DNA from: Thermoanaerobaculia bacterium
GTDB lineage: Bacteria; Acidobacteriota; Thermoanaerobaculia; Multivoradales; Multivoraceae
Length of the DNA stretch: 64,000 nucleotides
Direction: 5' to 3'
Assembly: GCA_022822365.1 (NCBI GenBank)
Contig: JAJEBV010000008.1
Location: 295,524-359,523, forward strand
How positions within the stretch are numbered: position 1 is the first letter of the stretch; every line of letters starts with the position of its first letter. The position numbers and the translations under genes were made by a program. Below the pieces are notes generated by a model that saw only the letters and a program-made list of their open reading frames with translations, did not search any database and had not been told where the DNA came from. Shown one piece after another: positions 26,562-35,965 of this stretch.

Positions 26562-27089
26562 GCGCACGCTGAGCGCCAGCGTCGCAATCGTCCCCCAGGA
26601 CAGGCCCACGACGACGCCGGCGTCGAGGATGCCCCGCCACGGCTGATCCAGCCGGTGGACGATCACGATCAGCACCAGGATGCCGGCGGTACCGAGCCAG
26701 ACGCCAAGCCTTTCCCTCCGCGTGCCTTCGAAGTAACCGGCCGCGAACAGCGGAGCGAGCACGACCCGCCGAAGCGTCGGCTGGTTGCGAACCGTCATCG
26801 CCCGCTCGGCCACCCGCGGCGAGAAGCGCAACTGGAAGCCGCGAAAGCCCTCCGACCAGGCCATGAAGGGGATGATCGCGAGCAGCGAAGCCCAGTGATA
26901 CCAGGCGAACGGATGGTCGAAGGCCGCGATCGAGATCCTGGCGAGCCGGTAGACCGCCCACACCAGCAAGCCGACGATGCCGCCAATGGCCCACAGGGCG
27001 CCGGCCGTCGCCACGGCGCCGCCGGCGAGGCCGCGGTTCGCGTTCACCACCCCGTCAGTCTGCGCGCCGGTGGATGCGACGTCAGCCAT
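26547..27089 (-). CDS. Small membrane protein of unknown function
   Basis: This 180-residue protein has four or five hydrophobic segments (about 26-46, 63-78, 104-118, 130-146, 155-175). The stretch between the second and third contains SEGFRGFQLRFSPRVAERA, conserved-looking but not a motif I can name. ATG 27089 overlaps the end of the upstream hydrolase gene by 8 bp, so both are likely one transcript and are coupled in translation. An in-frame extension further upstream lies inside the hydrolase and is not used here. Function unknown. Confidence 0.7.
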   Translation of the reverse strand: MADVASTGAQTDGVVNANRGLAGGAVATAGALWAIGGIVGLLVWAVYRLARISIAAFDHPFAWYHWASLLAIIPFMAWSEGFRGFQLRFSPRVAERAMTVRNQPTLRRVVLAPLFAAGYFEGTRRERLGVWLGTAGILVLIVIVHRLDQPWRGILDAGVVVGLSWGTIATLALSVRAWRS

Positions 27090-28392
27090 CCGAATCCGAC
27101 GCCAGATCCCGGTGGCCCTGGTCACTGGCCAGCGCGGCATGGTTCAGGATGTTCCTCGCCATCGACGAGGGCTGCGCCCCGGCATTCGCGCGGTAGACCG
27201 CGGCCCGCACCTCGTGGACCTCGGCGCTCTCCGGCGCCGCATGCCGGGCCGCCTCGATCAAGTGGCACGCCACCGCGTGGCGGCCGGCCGCGGACTCGGC
27301 CCGCGCCGCCTCGATGACCTTCTCCACGCCGCCCGCGAGTTCGACCCAGGCTTCGGCCTGCTCCCTCTTCGTCGCCGGCACGATGTTGTCGAACTCGCCG
27401 TCCCACCAGCCGCCGTATCGCCGCCAGACCATCCGCACGAGGAAACTCGGATCGTCGTAGACCGGCTGCAGGTAGGGCTCGTCCGCAAGGTCGGCCGGAG
27501 GCGTCACCGCCTGGACCACCTGGTCGAGGCTCAGCCCACGGTTCATCGCCGCGACGCTCTGCTCTTCGATCGACCGCATGTAGCGCGCCGTGCCGTCCAG
27601 CGCGCGCCGCACCCGGTCCGCGCCCAGGATCGGCAAGCCGTGCCCCGGGAGGAGGATCTCGGCGCCGAGCGGGAGCATCCGCTCCAGGCTGTCCGCCCAG
27701 TCGCCGACGTAGCGCTGCACCTTCTGCGGGTTGCCCGCGTTCGGCACCGCCCAGATGAACAGGTCGCCGGTGTGGAGGATGCGACGCTCGGGTATCCAGG
27801 TCCAGGTGATGTCGTCCGTCTCGCCGCGGCCGTGGGTCAACTCGAAGGTCAGCTCGCCGCGCCGGAAGGTCATGCTCCGCCGGTAGAGGACATCCGGATA
27901 CCGGTAACTGTCGGGCCAGCGGTAGTGCGGCGCGTCGATCGCGAACTGCCGGCGGTTGATCGCCGTGTTCCAGCCCAGGTTCGCCCGGTAGCGGTCGAAG
28001 TGGTCCGGTACCCGCTCGTGGGCGTAGACCGTCGGACGCGGCCAGCCCCGCTCCTCCGCCTCGGCGTCGAAGGCGGTCACCGAGAACACGTGGTCCGCGT
28101 GGTGGTGCGAGTAGATCGCGGCGACGACCGGCGTCTCGGGCCAGACGCGGCGCACATCCTCGAAGCAGCGCTTCACGTCGAGCAGATGGCCGGCGTCCAG
28201 CATCACCAGGCCGTCTCCCGTGTCGACAACGTAGAAACCGGCGATGCCCTTGAAAGCGAGCAGGTCGTCGTCGATGCGGCACGAGCCCGGGTAGTAGCGG
28301 TGGACCGGGTGGTGCTCGAACTGAAGATCCAGTTCTCCGCGCCAGGCCTGCTCCGCCAGCTTCAGAAGGTCGGGGCGAGGTTCGTCGGGCAT
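27082..28392 (-). CDS. Metallo-beta-lactamase-fold hydrolase (alkylsulfatase-like)
   Basis: This 436-residue protein has the metallo-beta-lactamase signature SHHHADH (H96, H97, H98, D100, H101), preceded by VVDTGDGLVMLDAGH. Later metal ligands appear in HGRGETDDITW, RRILHTGDLFIW and LLPGHGLPI. The C-terminal part (EFDNIVPATKREQAEAWVEL and helices after it) resembles the dimerisation region of BDS1/SdsA1-type alkylsulfatases, so a sulfate ester or related substrate is plausible. No signal peptide. ATG 28392 is preferred over a 20-residue extension. It is followed by an overlapping membrane-protein gene. Confidence 0.82.
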   Translation of the reverse strand: MPDEPRPDLLKLAEQAWRGELDLQFEHHPVHRYYPGSCRIDDDLLAFKGIAGFYVVDTGDGLVMLDAGHLLDVKRCFEDVRRVWPETPVVAAIYSHHHADHVFSVTAFDAEAEERGWPRPTVYAHERVPDHFDRYRANLGWNTAINRRQFAIDAPHYRWPDSYRYPDVLYRRSMTFRRGELTFELTHGRGETDDITWTWIPERRILHTGDLFIWAVPNAGNPQKVQRYVGDWADSLERMLPLGAEILLPGHGLPILGADRVRRALDGTARYMRSIEEQSVAAMNRGLSLDQVVQAVTPPADLADEPYLQPVYDDPSFLVRMVWRRYGGWWDGEFDNIVPATKREQAEAWVELAGGVEKVIEAARAESAAGRHAVACHLIEAARHAAPESAEVHEVRAAVYRANAGAQPSSMARNILNHAALASDQGHRDLASDSDG

Positions 28393-28442
28393 GGCCGCGG
28401 ACGTTACCCCAGCACGAACCGGGACCGTCCGAGGAGCGCTGC

Positions 28443-28448
28443 TAGCCT
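28443..28448 (+). promoter_or_regulatory. -10-like hexamer consistent with a leaderless start
   Basis: TAGCCT ends 7 nt before the GTG start of the DUF5916 gene and no Shine-Dalgarno precedes it. Transcription could begin at or one base before the start codon. Confidence 0.3.
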
Positions 28449-28455
28449 CCACCCC

Positions 28456-30720
28456 GTGAAACGTAGCCTGCCCGCGACCGTGGGACTACTGGGTCTTCTC
28501 ACGGGCGTCCCCGTCGCCAGCCAGGAGCAGTCCGAAGCCGTCGCCGAGCGCCCGACGATGGCGGCCACCCGGGTCGACCAGGGCCCGAACGTCGACGGTG
28601 ACCTCAGCGACCGCGCCTGGGAGGCATCCGAGGTCGGCACGGACTTCATGCAGCACGAGCCGCTCGACGGCGTGCCGGCGACCGAGCAGACGGAGGTCCG
28701 CGTCGTGTTCACGGACGGCACGATCTACTTCGGGATCACCGCGTTCGACGCGAACCCGGACGCGATCGTCGCCAAGGAGATGGAACGCGACAGCCGCATC
28801 TTCCAGGACGACTCCATCCTGCTGCTCCTCGACACGTTCCACGATCGGCGGAACGCCTACGCCTTCGCCACCAACCTGAACGGCGCGCGGACCGACGCCC
28901 TGGTCACGGACGAGGGCAGGGATCTCACTCCGCAGTGGGACGGCATCTGGTCGGTGGCCGCCCGCAAGACGGCCTTCGGCTGGACGGTCGAGATCGCGAT
29001 CCCGATCTCGACGCTCCGCTTCGACCCGGGAGCTCCCTCCTGGGGCTTCAACGTCCAGCGCTACATCGCTCACAAGAGCGAGATGACGCACTGGTCCGGC
29101 CTGCCGCGCGAGGTCAGTGTGCTCGGACAGGTCGGCTCCGAGAATCAGCCCGTCTTCCGCGTTTCCATGGCCGGCGAGCTGACCGGACTGACCGGCCTTG
29201 CGCAATCGGCGCAGCTTCAGATCAAGCCGTTCGCCATCGGCGACGTCAGCGAGGATCCCCGCCTCGATCTCGATCCGATCACCGACAGCGACTACGGTCT
29301 CGACCTCAAGTGGGGCGTGACGCGTTCCCTGGCGCTCGACCTGACGTACAACACGGACTTCGCCGAGGTCGAGGTCGACGGACTGCAGACGAACCTCACC
29401 CGCTTCTCGCTCTACTTTCCCGAGAAGCGCGACTTCTTCCTCGAGAACGCCGGCATCTTCGACTTCGGCCCGCCCCACCGCCGGTTCTACGAACCGCCCG
29501 TCCTCAAGGCGTTCTTCTCCAGACGCGTCGGCCTCGACGACGGGCGACAGGTGCCGATCGACTGGGGCGCCCGCCTCACCGGGCGAATGGGCGGCTGGGA
29601 CATCGGCGTGCTCCGCGTCGCGACGGCCGGCCTCGAGCGGGACGATGACGCGCTGTCCCCGAACGCGTTCACCGTCGCCCGGCTGAAGCGGAACGTCGGC
29701 GAGCGGTCGTCCGTCGGCGCCATCGTCACCGAGGCGGCTCCGGACGGCCTGTCGGCGAATCGCGTCGCCGGCCTCGACTTCGTCTACAAGCCAACCCCGA
29801 AGCTGATCTTCGGGGGCTTCTGGAGCACCAGCGGCATCAGCGAAGGACCATCGGCGACTTCCGAAAGTGCCGCCGCGGATGTTCCTTCGGATGCCGGCGA
29901 ATCCGCCTACGGCTTCAACTTCGACTACCAGGGCCGCGCACTGACCGTATACCTGGACGCCCAGGAGATCGAAGAGGACTACAGTCCGGACGCCGGGTTC
30001 CTGCTGCGCAAGAACGTCCGCCACGTGAACCCGCTGATCCAGTGGCTGCCGCGGATCGAACGCGGTTTCGTCCGCTCCTGGTCCACCGAGGTCACGATGG
30101 ACTACTACGAAACGCTGGACACCGGGGAGCTGGAGTCACGGCGGATCGAGATCTCGCCCATCGGCGTGAGGATGACGACCGAGGACCTCTGGCGGTTGGG
30201 CTACGTCCTCGAAACGGAGAACCTCGTCGAACCCTTTGAGGTGTCGTCCGGAGTCGTGATCCCGCCGGGGCGCTACGAGTTCGCCACCGTCGAAGCTGCC
30301 TCGTTCACGAACCAGAGCCGTCTCTTCGGCCTGCGCGGGCGCATCAGCATCGGCGACTTCTACAACGGCACCCAGACTTCCGGACGCATGGGGTTCAATT
30401 TCCGGATCTCCAGGAACGTTCAGACCCAGACGAGCTGGGTCTACAACGACGTCGAACTGCCCCAGGGCGCCTTCGACGTCGGCCTCTACAGCCAGCTCGT
30501 GAACTTCACGTTCACCCCGAACCTGCGGCTGAACACGATCATCCAATACAACGACCACTCCGGCGACCTCGGAACGAACATCCGCCTGCACTGGATCTAC
30601 AAGCCGGGCTCCGACCTGTTCGTCGTCTACAACGAGAACTGGATGGCCGAGGACCTTCGCTACCGGCAGAGCACCCACCGCCAGATCGCGGTGAAGTTCA
30701 CCTACCTGATCCAGCCGTAG
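28456..30720 (+). CDS. DUF5916 outer-membrane-type protein with CBM9-like N-terminus, paralog 1
   Basis: This 754-residue exported protein has a signal peptide, a carbohydrate-binding-family-9-like N-terminal domain (NVDGDLSDRAWEASEVG, AKEMERDSRIFQDDSILLLL, YAFATNLNGARTDALVTDEG) and a long C-terminal DUF5916 region rich in amphipathic strands, as expected for an outer-membrane barrel. It shares landmarks closely with 46670-48892. The frame is open upstream over the antisense hydrolase gene, but the signal peptide sets the start at GTG 28456. Such proteins are common in Acidobacteriota and Bacteroidota; the ligand is unknown, possibly oligosaccharide. Confidence 0.85.
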   Translation: MKRSLPATVGLLGLLTGVPVASQEQSEAVAERPTMAATRVDQGPNVDGDLSDRAWEASEVGTDFMQHEPLDGVPATEQTEVRVVFTDGTIYFGITAFDANPDAIVAKEMERDSRIFQDDSILLLLDTFHDRRNAYAFATNLNGARTDALVTDEGRDLTPQWDGIWSVAARKTAFGWTVEIAIPISTLRFDPGAPSWGFNVQRYIAHKSEMTHWSGLPREVSVLGQVGSENQPVFRVSMAGELTGLTGLAQSAQLQIKPFAIGDVSEDPRLDLDPITDSDYGLDLKWGVTRSLALDLTYNTDFAEVEVDGLQTNLTRFSLYFPEKRDFFLENAGIFDFGPPHRRFYEPPVLKAFFSRRVGLDDGRQVPIDWGARLTGRMGGWDIGVLRVATAGLERDDDALSPNAFTVARLKRNVGERSSVGAIVTEAAPDGLSANRVAGLDFVYKPTPKLIFGGFWSTSGISEGPSATSESAAADVPSDAGESAYGFNFDYQGRALTVYLDAQEIEEDYSPDAGFLLRKNVRHVNPLIQWLPRIERGFVRSWSTEVTMDYYETLDTGELESRRIEISPIGVRMTTEDLWRLGYVLETENLVEPFEVSSGVVIPPGRYEFATVEAASFTNQSRLFGLRGRISIGDFYNGTQTSGRMGFNFRISRNVQTQTSWVYNDVELPQGAFDVGLYSQLVNFTFTPNLRLNTIIQYNDHSGDLGTNIRLHWIYKPGSDLFVVYNENWMAEDLRYRQSTHRQIAVKFTYLIQP

Positions 30721-30731
30721 CGGCTTGGGAG

Positions 30732-31631
30732 CTACGTCTTCGCCCAGTTGAAGGTGCGCACCAGGTGCGTGTAGTCGGCGTGGCCGCGAGCGATCGTCGT
30801 GCTGCCCAGGAAGTCCTCGCGGCCCAGCATGACCCTGAGCGGATAGGGCTTGCCCTCCAGCCACTCCTCGTCGAGGTGCCCGTAGTCCTCCACCGGGCGC
30901 AGCGCGAGGCGGGAGAACGTGATGTGCAGAACGACGCGCTCCCCTGGAATCCCGCGCGGGTAGTTGCCGTGCCAGACCGAGCCGTCCCACGCGACGACCG
31001 AACCGGCCGGGCACTCCGTCGGAATCGCGCCCGGCTCGGTGGCGACTTCCTCCTCGTTCGGATGACGCCGCAGGCGGTGAGTCCCCGGGATCACCTTGGT
31101 GCAACCGCCGGCCTCCGTGAACTCGTCACACGCCCAGCACAGGGTCAGGAGCTGGTTGTGCACCGGGAACGGCGCCGGCAGCCAGTTCTGGTCCGCGTGC
31201 AACGGCAGCTTGGCGGCCCCGAGCGGCCGGATGCTGCAGATCAACTGGGAAAGCAGGGCACCCTTCCCGCACATGATCTCGGCGAGGGCCTGGATCTTCG
31301 GCCGGAGGACGACATCCTCGAAGATCGGGTCGCGGCCGAGCAGAAGCGCGGCGGAACGGCCGTTCGCCCGCCCTTCCGTCTCCTCCGCCAGGCGCAGGCA
31401 GGCTTCCCGCAACTGCGCGGTGACCTCCGGCGGCGCCACCTCGCGCAGGATGGTGTAGCCCTGCTCCTGCATGTCGTGGACGTTCTCCGCCATGCCGAGC
31501 TGCTCGACGGTCGCCGCCATCTCGTTCGAGAGGTCGAACGGCTGCCGGGTCTCGGTCTGCCGTTCCGGTGTTGGCCGCGCCTCTCTTCGGGCTGCCGGCC
31601 TTTCGAGTTGCGCCGTCGCGGTCTGCGCCAT
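30732..31631 (-). CDS. Phytanoyl-CoA dioxygenase (PhyH) family Fe(II)/2-oxoglutarate enzyme
   Basis: This 299-residue protein has the double-stranded beta-helix fold of PhyH. The iron triad is H145-x-D147 (LPLHADQNW) and H221 (VWHGNYPRG), with a downstream arginine (ERVVLHITFSR) to bind 2-oxoglutarate. The phrase GTHRLRRHPNEEE is typical of the family. Residues 1-35 are low-complexity. The ATG at 31631 is chosen over an upstream start because it lies at the family N-terminus. Substrate unknown: PhyH members hydroxylate fatty acyl groups, ectoine and many secondary metabolites. It converges with the DUF5916 gene across 11 bp. Confidence 0.82.
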   Translation of the reverse strand: MAQTATAQLERPAARREARPTPERQTETRQPFDLSNEMAATVEQLGMAENVHDMQEQGYTILREVAPPEVTAQLREACLRLAEETEGRANGRSAALLLGRDPIFEDVVLRPKIQALAEIMCGKGALLSQLICSIRPLGAAKLPLHADQNWLPAPFPVHNQLLTLCWACDEFTEAGGCTKVIPGTHRLRRHPNEEEVATEPGAIPTECPAGSVVAWDGSVWHGNYPRGIPGERVVLHITFSRLALRPVEDYGHLDEEWLEGKPYPLRVMLGREDFLGSTTIARGHADYTHLVRTFNWAKT

Positions 31632-31903
31632 CGTCGACTCCTCGCTCGATCCAGGGCGGTGTCTCGTCGGAGCGATCGATCGTAACAGGCCATCTGGCCT
31701 CATCTCTGCTTTTGGGCTACAATCGCGGAGCTTTCACGGTGCCGCGAGGCAGGGACCGTCCAGCCCGGCTGTCGCCACCAGATGCCTCAAAGCGGCCGCG
31801 CCTCAGCTTCCCGAGACGTCCACCACGTCGCCCCGTCCTCCGGGAGGAACTGAACTGCCAGCCGGCGGCGCCAGTGGACTCAACGCGTCGATACCCCACC
31901 GGA

Positions 31904-34900
31904 ATGCCAGAAGCGCAAGGCGAACACCCCACCGGGACACCTGCCGCCCCCAAACGGCGGCCGGCCCGCCGTCGGCGGCGTCCCCGTCAACGCGGCGGCG
32001 CGGGCAAGACGCGCACGGTCGCGCTTCATCAGCGCAGCGCGTCTCATTTCCGCCCCGAGGACCGTGAACGGGGCAAGGCGGTCTTTTCGGCGGGAAACGT
32101 GAAGCTGGAAGTCGACGGCACGAGCGCCCGGGCCATCGTCGAACCGCTGGCGCCCTGCGAAGGCGCCGCCCCGGACGACCCGGCCGGGAACGACGCCACC
32201 ACCGTGGAGATCGACTGGTCGAGGGTTCCCGACGAACGCATTCTCCACGCGGTGTGCGACTGCCCGCAGTTCGCCGGCGGCACGGCCTGCGGCCACATCT
32301 GGGCGTCGCTGCTCGAACTCGCCGCGAAGGAGCCGAAGAGCCAGCCAGCCGGATCAGGCCGCGTTTCGCTGCGGAAGACCCGGCCTCCACAGGTCTCCAT
32401 ACCAGGATCGGCATTGAACACGATGGACACCCCGACCGCCGCTGCGAGCGCACCTCCCCGCCCTTCCCGGCGCACCCGCAGGAGCCGCAGCCGGCGCCGG
32501 AGGCGAACACCGGCAACGACGAGCTGGAGGTCGGTCGTCGACGCCGTTCGCGAGGACATCGAGCAGCAGGGCCTTCCCGAGAAGACCTCCGCGGCAAGGC
32601 ACGGAGAGCCCGAGATCCGGTTCCTGATCAACGCGGCGACGAGCCGTACTGCCGGCGGGCTGATGATCGACATCTTCGGCCGCAAGAGGAATCCCCAGGG
32701 CGAACTCGGCAAACTGAAGCGTCTCAACGTCGACCACGCCAAAGTCGAGGAACTGCTTGGCCTGAACTCGCTTGACGCCGACGCCTCCCCGACGAACGGA
32801 TCGTCCCCGGCCGCGGAGCCGGCGATGGTCACCGCGCTGCCGCCCGAGGCGCCGCAACGCCAGGGGCGCAAGCGGAAGGCCGGGCGCGGCCGACCACCGG
32901 GGCGCCCTCAGATCCAGCGCGTCTTCGTGCCCCTGAACTGGGTCGATCACCTTCTGCCCCGCCTCAGCTCGAGCGACCAGCTCTTCTGGTGGGACGGCCG
33001 CTCCCTCGCCAACCTGCACCCGGTGAGCTTCGACGACGGCGCGCCCTGGCGCCTCACGCTGCAACTGGAGATCGCTGCCGCCAGCCGTATCCGGCTCCGC
33101 GGGCTGCTCAAGCGCGGCGAGGAGACGACACCTCTCAGCCGCGCGGCCCTGGTGCTGCCATTCTCCAGGGGCAACGGCGTCACCCCCGGCGCGGAAGCGA
33201 ACGAGGCGGGCAATACGCTGCTGCTGCTGGACAACTCGATCGGCCGCCTCCACCTCGAACCGCAGCGCGACCAGCCCTGGTACTCCCTGCTCGGCGCCAG
33301 CGGCGATCTGGTCATCCCGGACGAAGACCTGGAAGCGGCAGTGACCAGCCTCCTGGAGCTGCCCGCCCTGCCCCCTCTGGAGCTTCCGGAAGAGGTCTAC
33401 CTCTCCGAGGAGTCCCCGGTCCCCCAGCCACGGCTGGCGCTCGAGCCGGAGGACGCACCGGAGTGGATGAACCCCCAGCTCGAGGCCCGCCTCTCCTTCG
33501 GCTACGGCAGCCTGACCGTCGACGCCGGCGATCCGCGGTCGGCGGTGGTCGACTGGGAGGAACATCGCTTCGTCCGGCGCGACCAGAAAGTCGAACAGGA
33601 CGCGCTTGTCCGGCTCCTCGAGCTCGGCCTGAAGCCGGTCGCATCCAAGGCCGGCCACAGCCTGGAGCTCGAGCCGCGCGACCTGCCCGCGGTCGCCGAG
33701 CCACTGCTGACGGAGGGATGGGAGGTCGAAGCCCACGGCGCCTCGATCCGACCGCCAAAACCGCCGGCGTTACGTATCGAGAGCGGCGTCGACTGGTTCG
33801 AGCTCAGCGGCCAGATCGACTTTGGCGAAGACCAGATCGAGTTCTCGGAGATCCTGTCGGCGATCTCCGAAGGCCGGCGATCGGTCGAGCTGGACGACGG
33901 ATCGAAGGGGCTCCTGCCGGCGGCCTGGGTCGAGAACTACGGCTCGCTCAGCCAGCTCGCCCAGGCCTCGAGCGAAGAGGGACTGCGTTTCCTGCCCTCG
34001 CAGGCCCTGCTGGTCGACGCCCTGCTCGCGGTGACGCCGCCGGTGAACGTCAGCAAGACCTTTGCCGAGCTGCGCGAGAAACTGAGCACCTTCTCGTCGA
34101 TCAAGCCGAAGAAGGAGCCGCGCAGCTTCGTCGGCACGCTCCGCAACTACCAGCGCCTCGGCCTGGGCTGGCTGTGCTTCCTGCGCGAGTTCGGCCTCGG
34201 CGGCGTGCTGGCGGACGACATGGGGCTGGGCAAGACGATCCAGGCGCTGGCCGTGCTCCGCATGTACCGCACCGCCTCGCGGACGACGAAGCTGCCCTAC
34301 CTCGTCGTCGCGCCGCGCAGTCTCGTGTACAACTGGATCGACGAGGCCGCCCGCTTCACACCCGACCTCAAGGTGCTGGAGTACGCGGGTCGCGACCGCG
34401 AAGAGCTGCGGGACGAACTCACTTCGGCCGACCTGGTCGTCACGACCTACGGCACCGTCCGCCGCGACATCGGCTATCTCGCGACCGTCGACTTCGACAC
34501 CGTGATCCTCGACGAGGCCCAGGCGATCAAGAACGCGACCTCGCAGACCGCCAAGGCCTGCCGCCTGTTGACCGGCAAACACCGCCTCGCGCTCACCGGC
34601 ACCCCGATCGAGAACCACCTGGGCGAACTCGGCTCGATCTTCGAGTTCCTCAACCCGGGTCTGCTCGGGCGGTTGCCGGCCCTGGACGTGCTGGCCGGCG
34701 GCCGCGCGCCAAGCGAACAGGAACTCGCCCTTGTCGCCAAGGGTCTGCGGCCCTTCATCCTTCGCCGCAGCAAGCGGGAGGTGCTCCCGGACCTGCCGGA
34801 GAAGACCGAGCAGATCCTGCAGTGCACCCTGAACCCGAAGCAGCAGGAGATCTACGACCAGCTCCGGGCCGGCTACCGCGAAAGCCTGCTGAAGCAGGTC

Positions 34901-35518
34901 GAGGACAAGGGGGTCGGCGGATCGGCGATGCAGGTGCTCGAGGCGCTGCTCCGCCTGCGGCAGGTCGCCTGCCATCCGGGGCTCATCGACGAGTCCTGGA
35001 ACGACGCCGGCAGCGCCAAGCTCGAATCGCTGTTCGAGCAGGTGTCCGAGGTGCTCGCCGAGGGGCACAAGTGCCTCGTGTTCTCCCAGTTCACGTCGCT
35101 GCTGGCCTACGTACGGAGCCACTTCGAGGAGCAGGGCGTCCCGTACGCCTACCTCGACGGCCAGACCCGAAACCGCGGCGAGGTGGTCGATCACTTCCAG
35201 AGCGACCCGGACACGAACATCTTCCTGATCAGCCTGAAGGCGGGCGGCGTCGGCCTGAACCTGACCGCCGCCGGCTACGTCTTCCTGCTCGACCCGTGGT
35301 GGAACCCGGCCGTCGAAGCGCAGGCCATCGACCGCACCCACCGCATAGGCCAGACCCAGCCCGTCTTTGCCTATCGCCTGATCGCCCGGGACACCGTGGA
35401 AGAGAAGATGCTGGAACTCCAGCGCTCGAAGCGGCAGATCGCCGACGCGATCCTCGAAGGCGGCGGATCGTCCCTGCGGGATCTCACCGCCGACGATCTG
35501 CGGATGCTGCTGAGCTAG
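31904..35518 (+). CDS. SWIM zinc-finger SNF2/RapA-type helicase
   Basis: This protein of about 1204 residues has a basic N-terminus (PKRRPARRRRRPRQRGG), a SWIM zinc finger (CDCPQFAGGTACGHIW, residues about 113-130) and a long middle region. A SNF2 ATPase follows: motif I DDMGLGKT (about 770-780), motif II DEAQ (about 870), TGTPIENHLGEL, then the helicase C-terminal domain with SQFTSLLAYV, SLKAGGVGLNLT and DRTHRIGQTQPV. It should translocate on duplex DNA to remodel protein-DNA complexes. ATG 31904 is the likeliest start; a GTG at 31739 also fits. The 272 bp before it hold no other gene. A strong terminator follows at 35609. Confidence 0.88.
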   Translation: MPEAQGEHPTGTPAAPKRRPARRRRRPRQRGGAGKTRTVALHQRSASHFRPEDRERGKAVFSAGNVKLEVDGTSARAIVEPLAPCEGAAPDDPAGNDATTVEIDWSRVPDERILHAVCDCPQFAGGTACGHIWASLLELAAKEPKSQPAGSGRVSLRKTRPPQVSIPGSALNTMDTPTAAASAPPRPSRRTRRSRSRRRRRTPATTSWRSVVDAVREDIEQQGLPEKTSAARHGEPEIRFLINAATSRTAGGLMIDIFGRKRNPQGELGKLKRLNVDHAKVEELLGLNSLDADASPTNGSSPAAEPAMVTALPPEAPQRQGRKRKAGRGRPPGRPQIQRVFVPLNWVDHLLPRLSSSDQLFWWDGRSLANLHPVSFDDGAPWRLTLQLEIAAASRIRLRGLLKRGEETTPLSRAALVLPFSRGNGVTPGAEANEAGNTLLLLDNSIGRLHLEPQRDQPWYSLLGASGDLVIPDEDLEAAVTSLLELPALPPLELPEEVYLSEESPVPQPRLALEPEDAPEWMNPQLEARLSFGYGSLTVDAGDPRSAVVDWEEHRFVRRDQKVEQDALVRLLELGLKPVASKAGHSLELEPRDLPAVAEPLLTEGWEVEAHGASIRPPKPPALRIESGVDWFELSGQIDFGEDQIEFSEILSAISEGRRSVELDDGSKGLLPAAWVENYGSLSQLAQASSEEGLRFLPSQALLVDALLAVTPPVNVSKTFAELREKLSTFSSIKPKKEPRSFVGTLRNYQRLGLGWLCFLREFGLGGVLADDMGLGKTIQALAVLRMYRTASRTTKLPYLVVAPRSLVYNWIDEAARFTPDLKVLEYAGRDREELRDELTSADLVVTTYGTVRRDIGYLATVDFDTVILDEAQAIKNATSQTAKACRLLTGKHRLALTGTPIENHLGELGSIFEFLNPGLLGRLPALDVLAGGRAPSEQELALVAKGLRPFILRRSKREVLPDLPEKTEQILQCTLNPKQQEIYDQLRAGYRESLLKQVEDKGVGGSAMQVLEALLRLRQVACHPGLIDESWNDAGSAKLESLFEQVSEVLAEGHKCLVFSQFTSLLAYVRSHFEEQGVPYAYLDGQTRNRGEVVDHFQSDPDTNIFLISLKAGGVGLNLTAAGYVFLLDPWWNPAVEAQAIDRTHRIGQTQPVFAYRLIARDTVEEKMLELQRSKRQIADAILEGGGSSLRDLTADDLRMLLS

Positions 35519-35608
35519 AGCCGGGCGCCGGACGGGCGCCCGCACCGCCGCCGCGCTTGCGCCGCGGCGGCGTCGACGACATCTGAGCCGGTTCGTCCGG
35601 CTGCTCCG

Positions 35609-35649
35609 AAGGGCCTTCGGAACCGTCAATCGGTTCCGAGGGTCCTTTT
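35609..35649 (+). terminator. Strong rho-independent terminator after the helicase gene
   Basis: A 17-bp stem (35609-35625 with 35631-35647, two G-U pairs) closes a TCAAT loop and ends in TTTT. The inner part CGGAACCGtcaatCGGTTCCG is perfect. It isolates the following peptide cluster from helicase transcription. Two further GC-rich hairpins lie between the stop and this stem (35521-35574). Confidence 0.85.
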
Positions 35650-35743
35650 GCGTCTTAGTCGATACACGCGGCCGCTGAACCCACGGCCACCGACAACAAC
35701 CCGGCCGTCCGGCCGTCACGAACGGAACTACTGGAGCTGGACG

Positions 35744-35965
35744 ATGACGTCCCCGAACCTCACTTCGCACCTCAGCCAACCACGAACCAGGCCGCGCGCC
35801 GGCTATCGACTGCGCGGATGGAACCCCCGACTCTCCCAGCCCCCAGCCAGCGCCCTCGAAGCACGCCTGACCCGTGCGGTTCACATGCTCGACGCCCCGT
35901 CGGCGCCGCTGGTCTCCATGCTGCACAGCCGGGCCGCCGGCCCGGCGGGAAGGCGGCGGCGATGA
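35744..35965 (+). CDS. Small basic protein at the head of the peptide cluster
   Basis: This predicted 73-residue protein is rich in Arg, Pro and Ser (HLSQPRTRPRAGYRLRGW, ending AGPAGRRRR) with one possible amphipathic helix (ALEARLTRAVHMLDA). It has no signal peptide and no family I recognise. Support comes from GGAG 7 bp before ATG 35744 and a 4-bp ATGA overlap with the thioredoxin-like gene, implying coupled translation. It could be a regulator, a leader for coupling, or another precursor. Composition alone would also fit a chance frame in GC-rich DNA. Confidence 0.45.
   Translation: MTSPNLTSHLSQPRTRPRAGYRLRGWNPRLSQPPASALEARLTRAVHMLDAPSAPLVSMLHSRAAGPAGRRRR

Noticed and set aside
26977-28455. 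Upstream extension of the DUF5916 frame over the hydrolase
   Set aside because: The region is antisense to a metallo-beta-lactamase gene with full motifs, and the DUF5916 signal peptide starts at 28456.
32354-33736. Antisense 460-aa frame within the helicase gene
   Set aside because: No recognisable domain; amino-acid composition is that of a reverse-frame shadow.
35521-35574. Two GC-rich hairpins after the helicase as further copies of the dispersed repeat
   Set aside because: The hairpin-pair layout is similar but the sequences do not align with the GCCGGCC palindrome, so they are treated as part of the 3'-end region.
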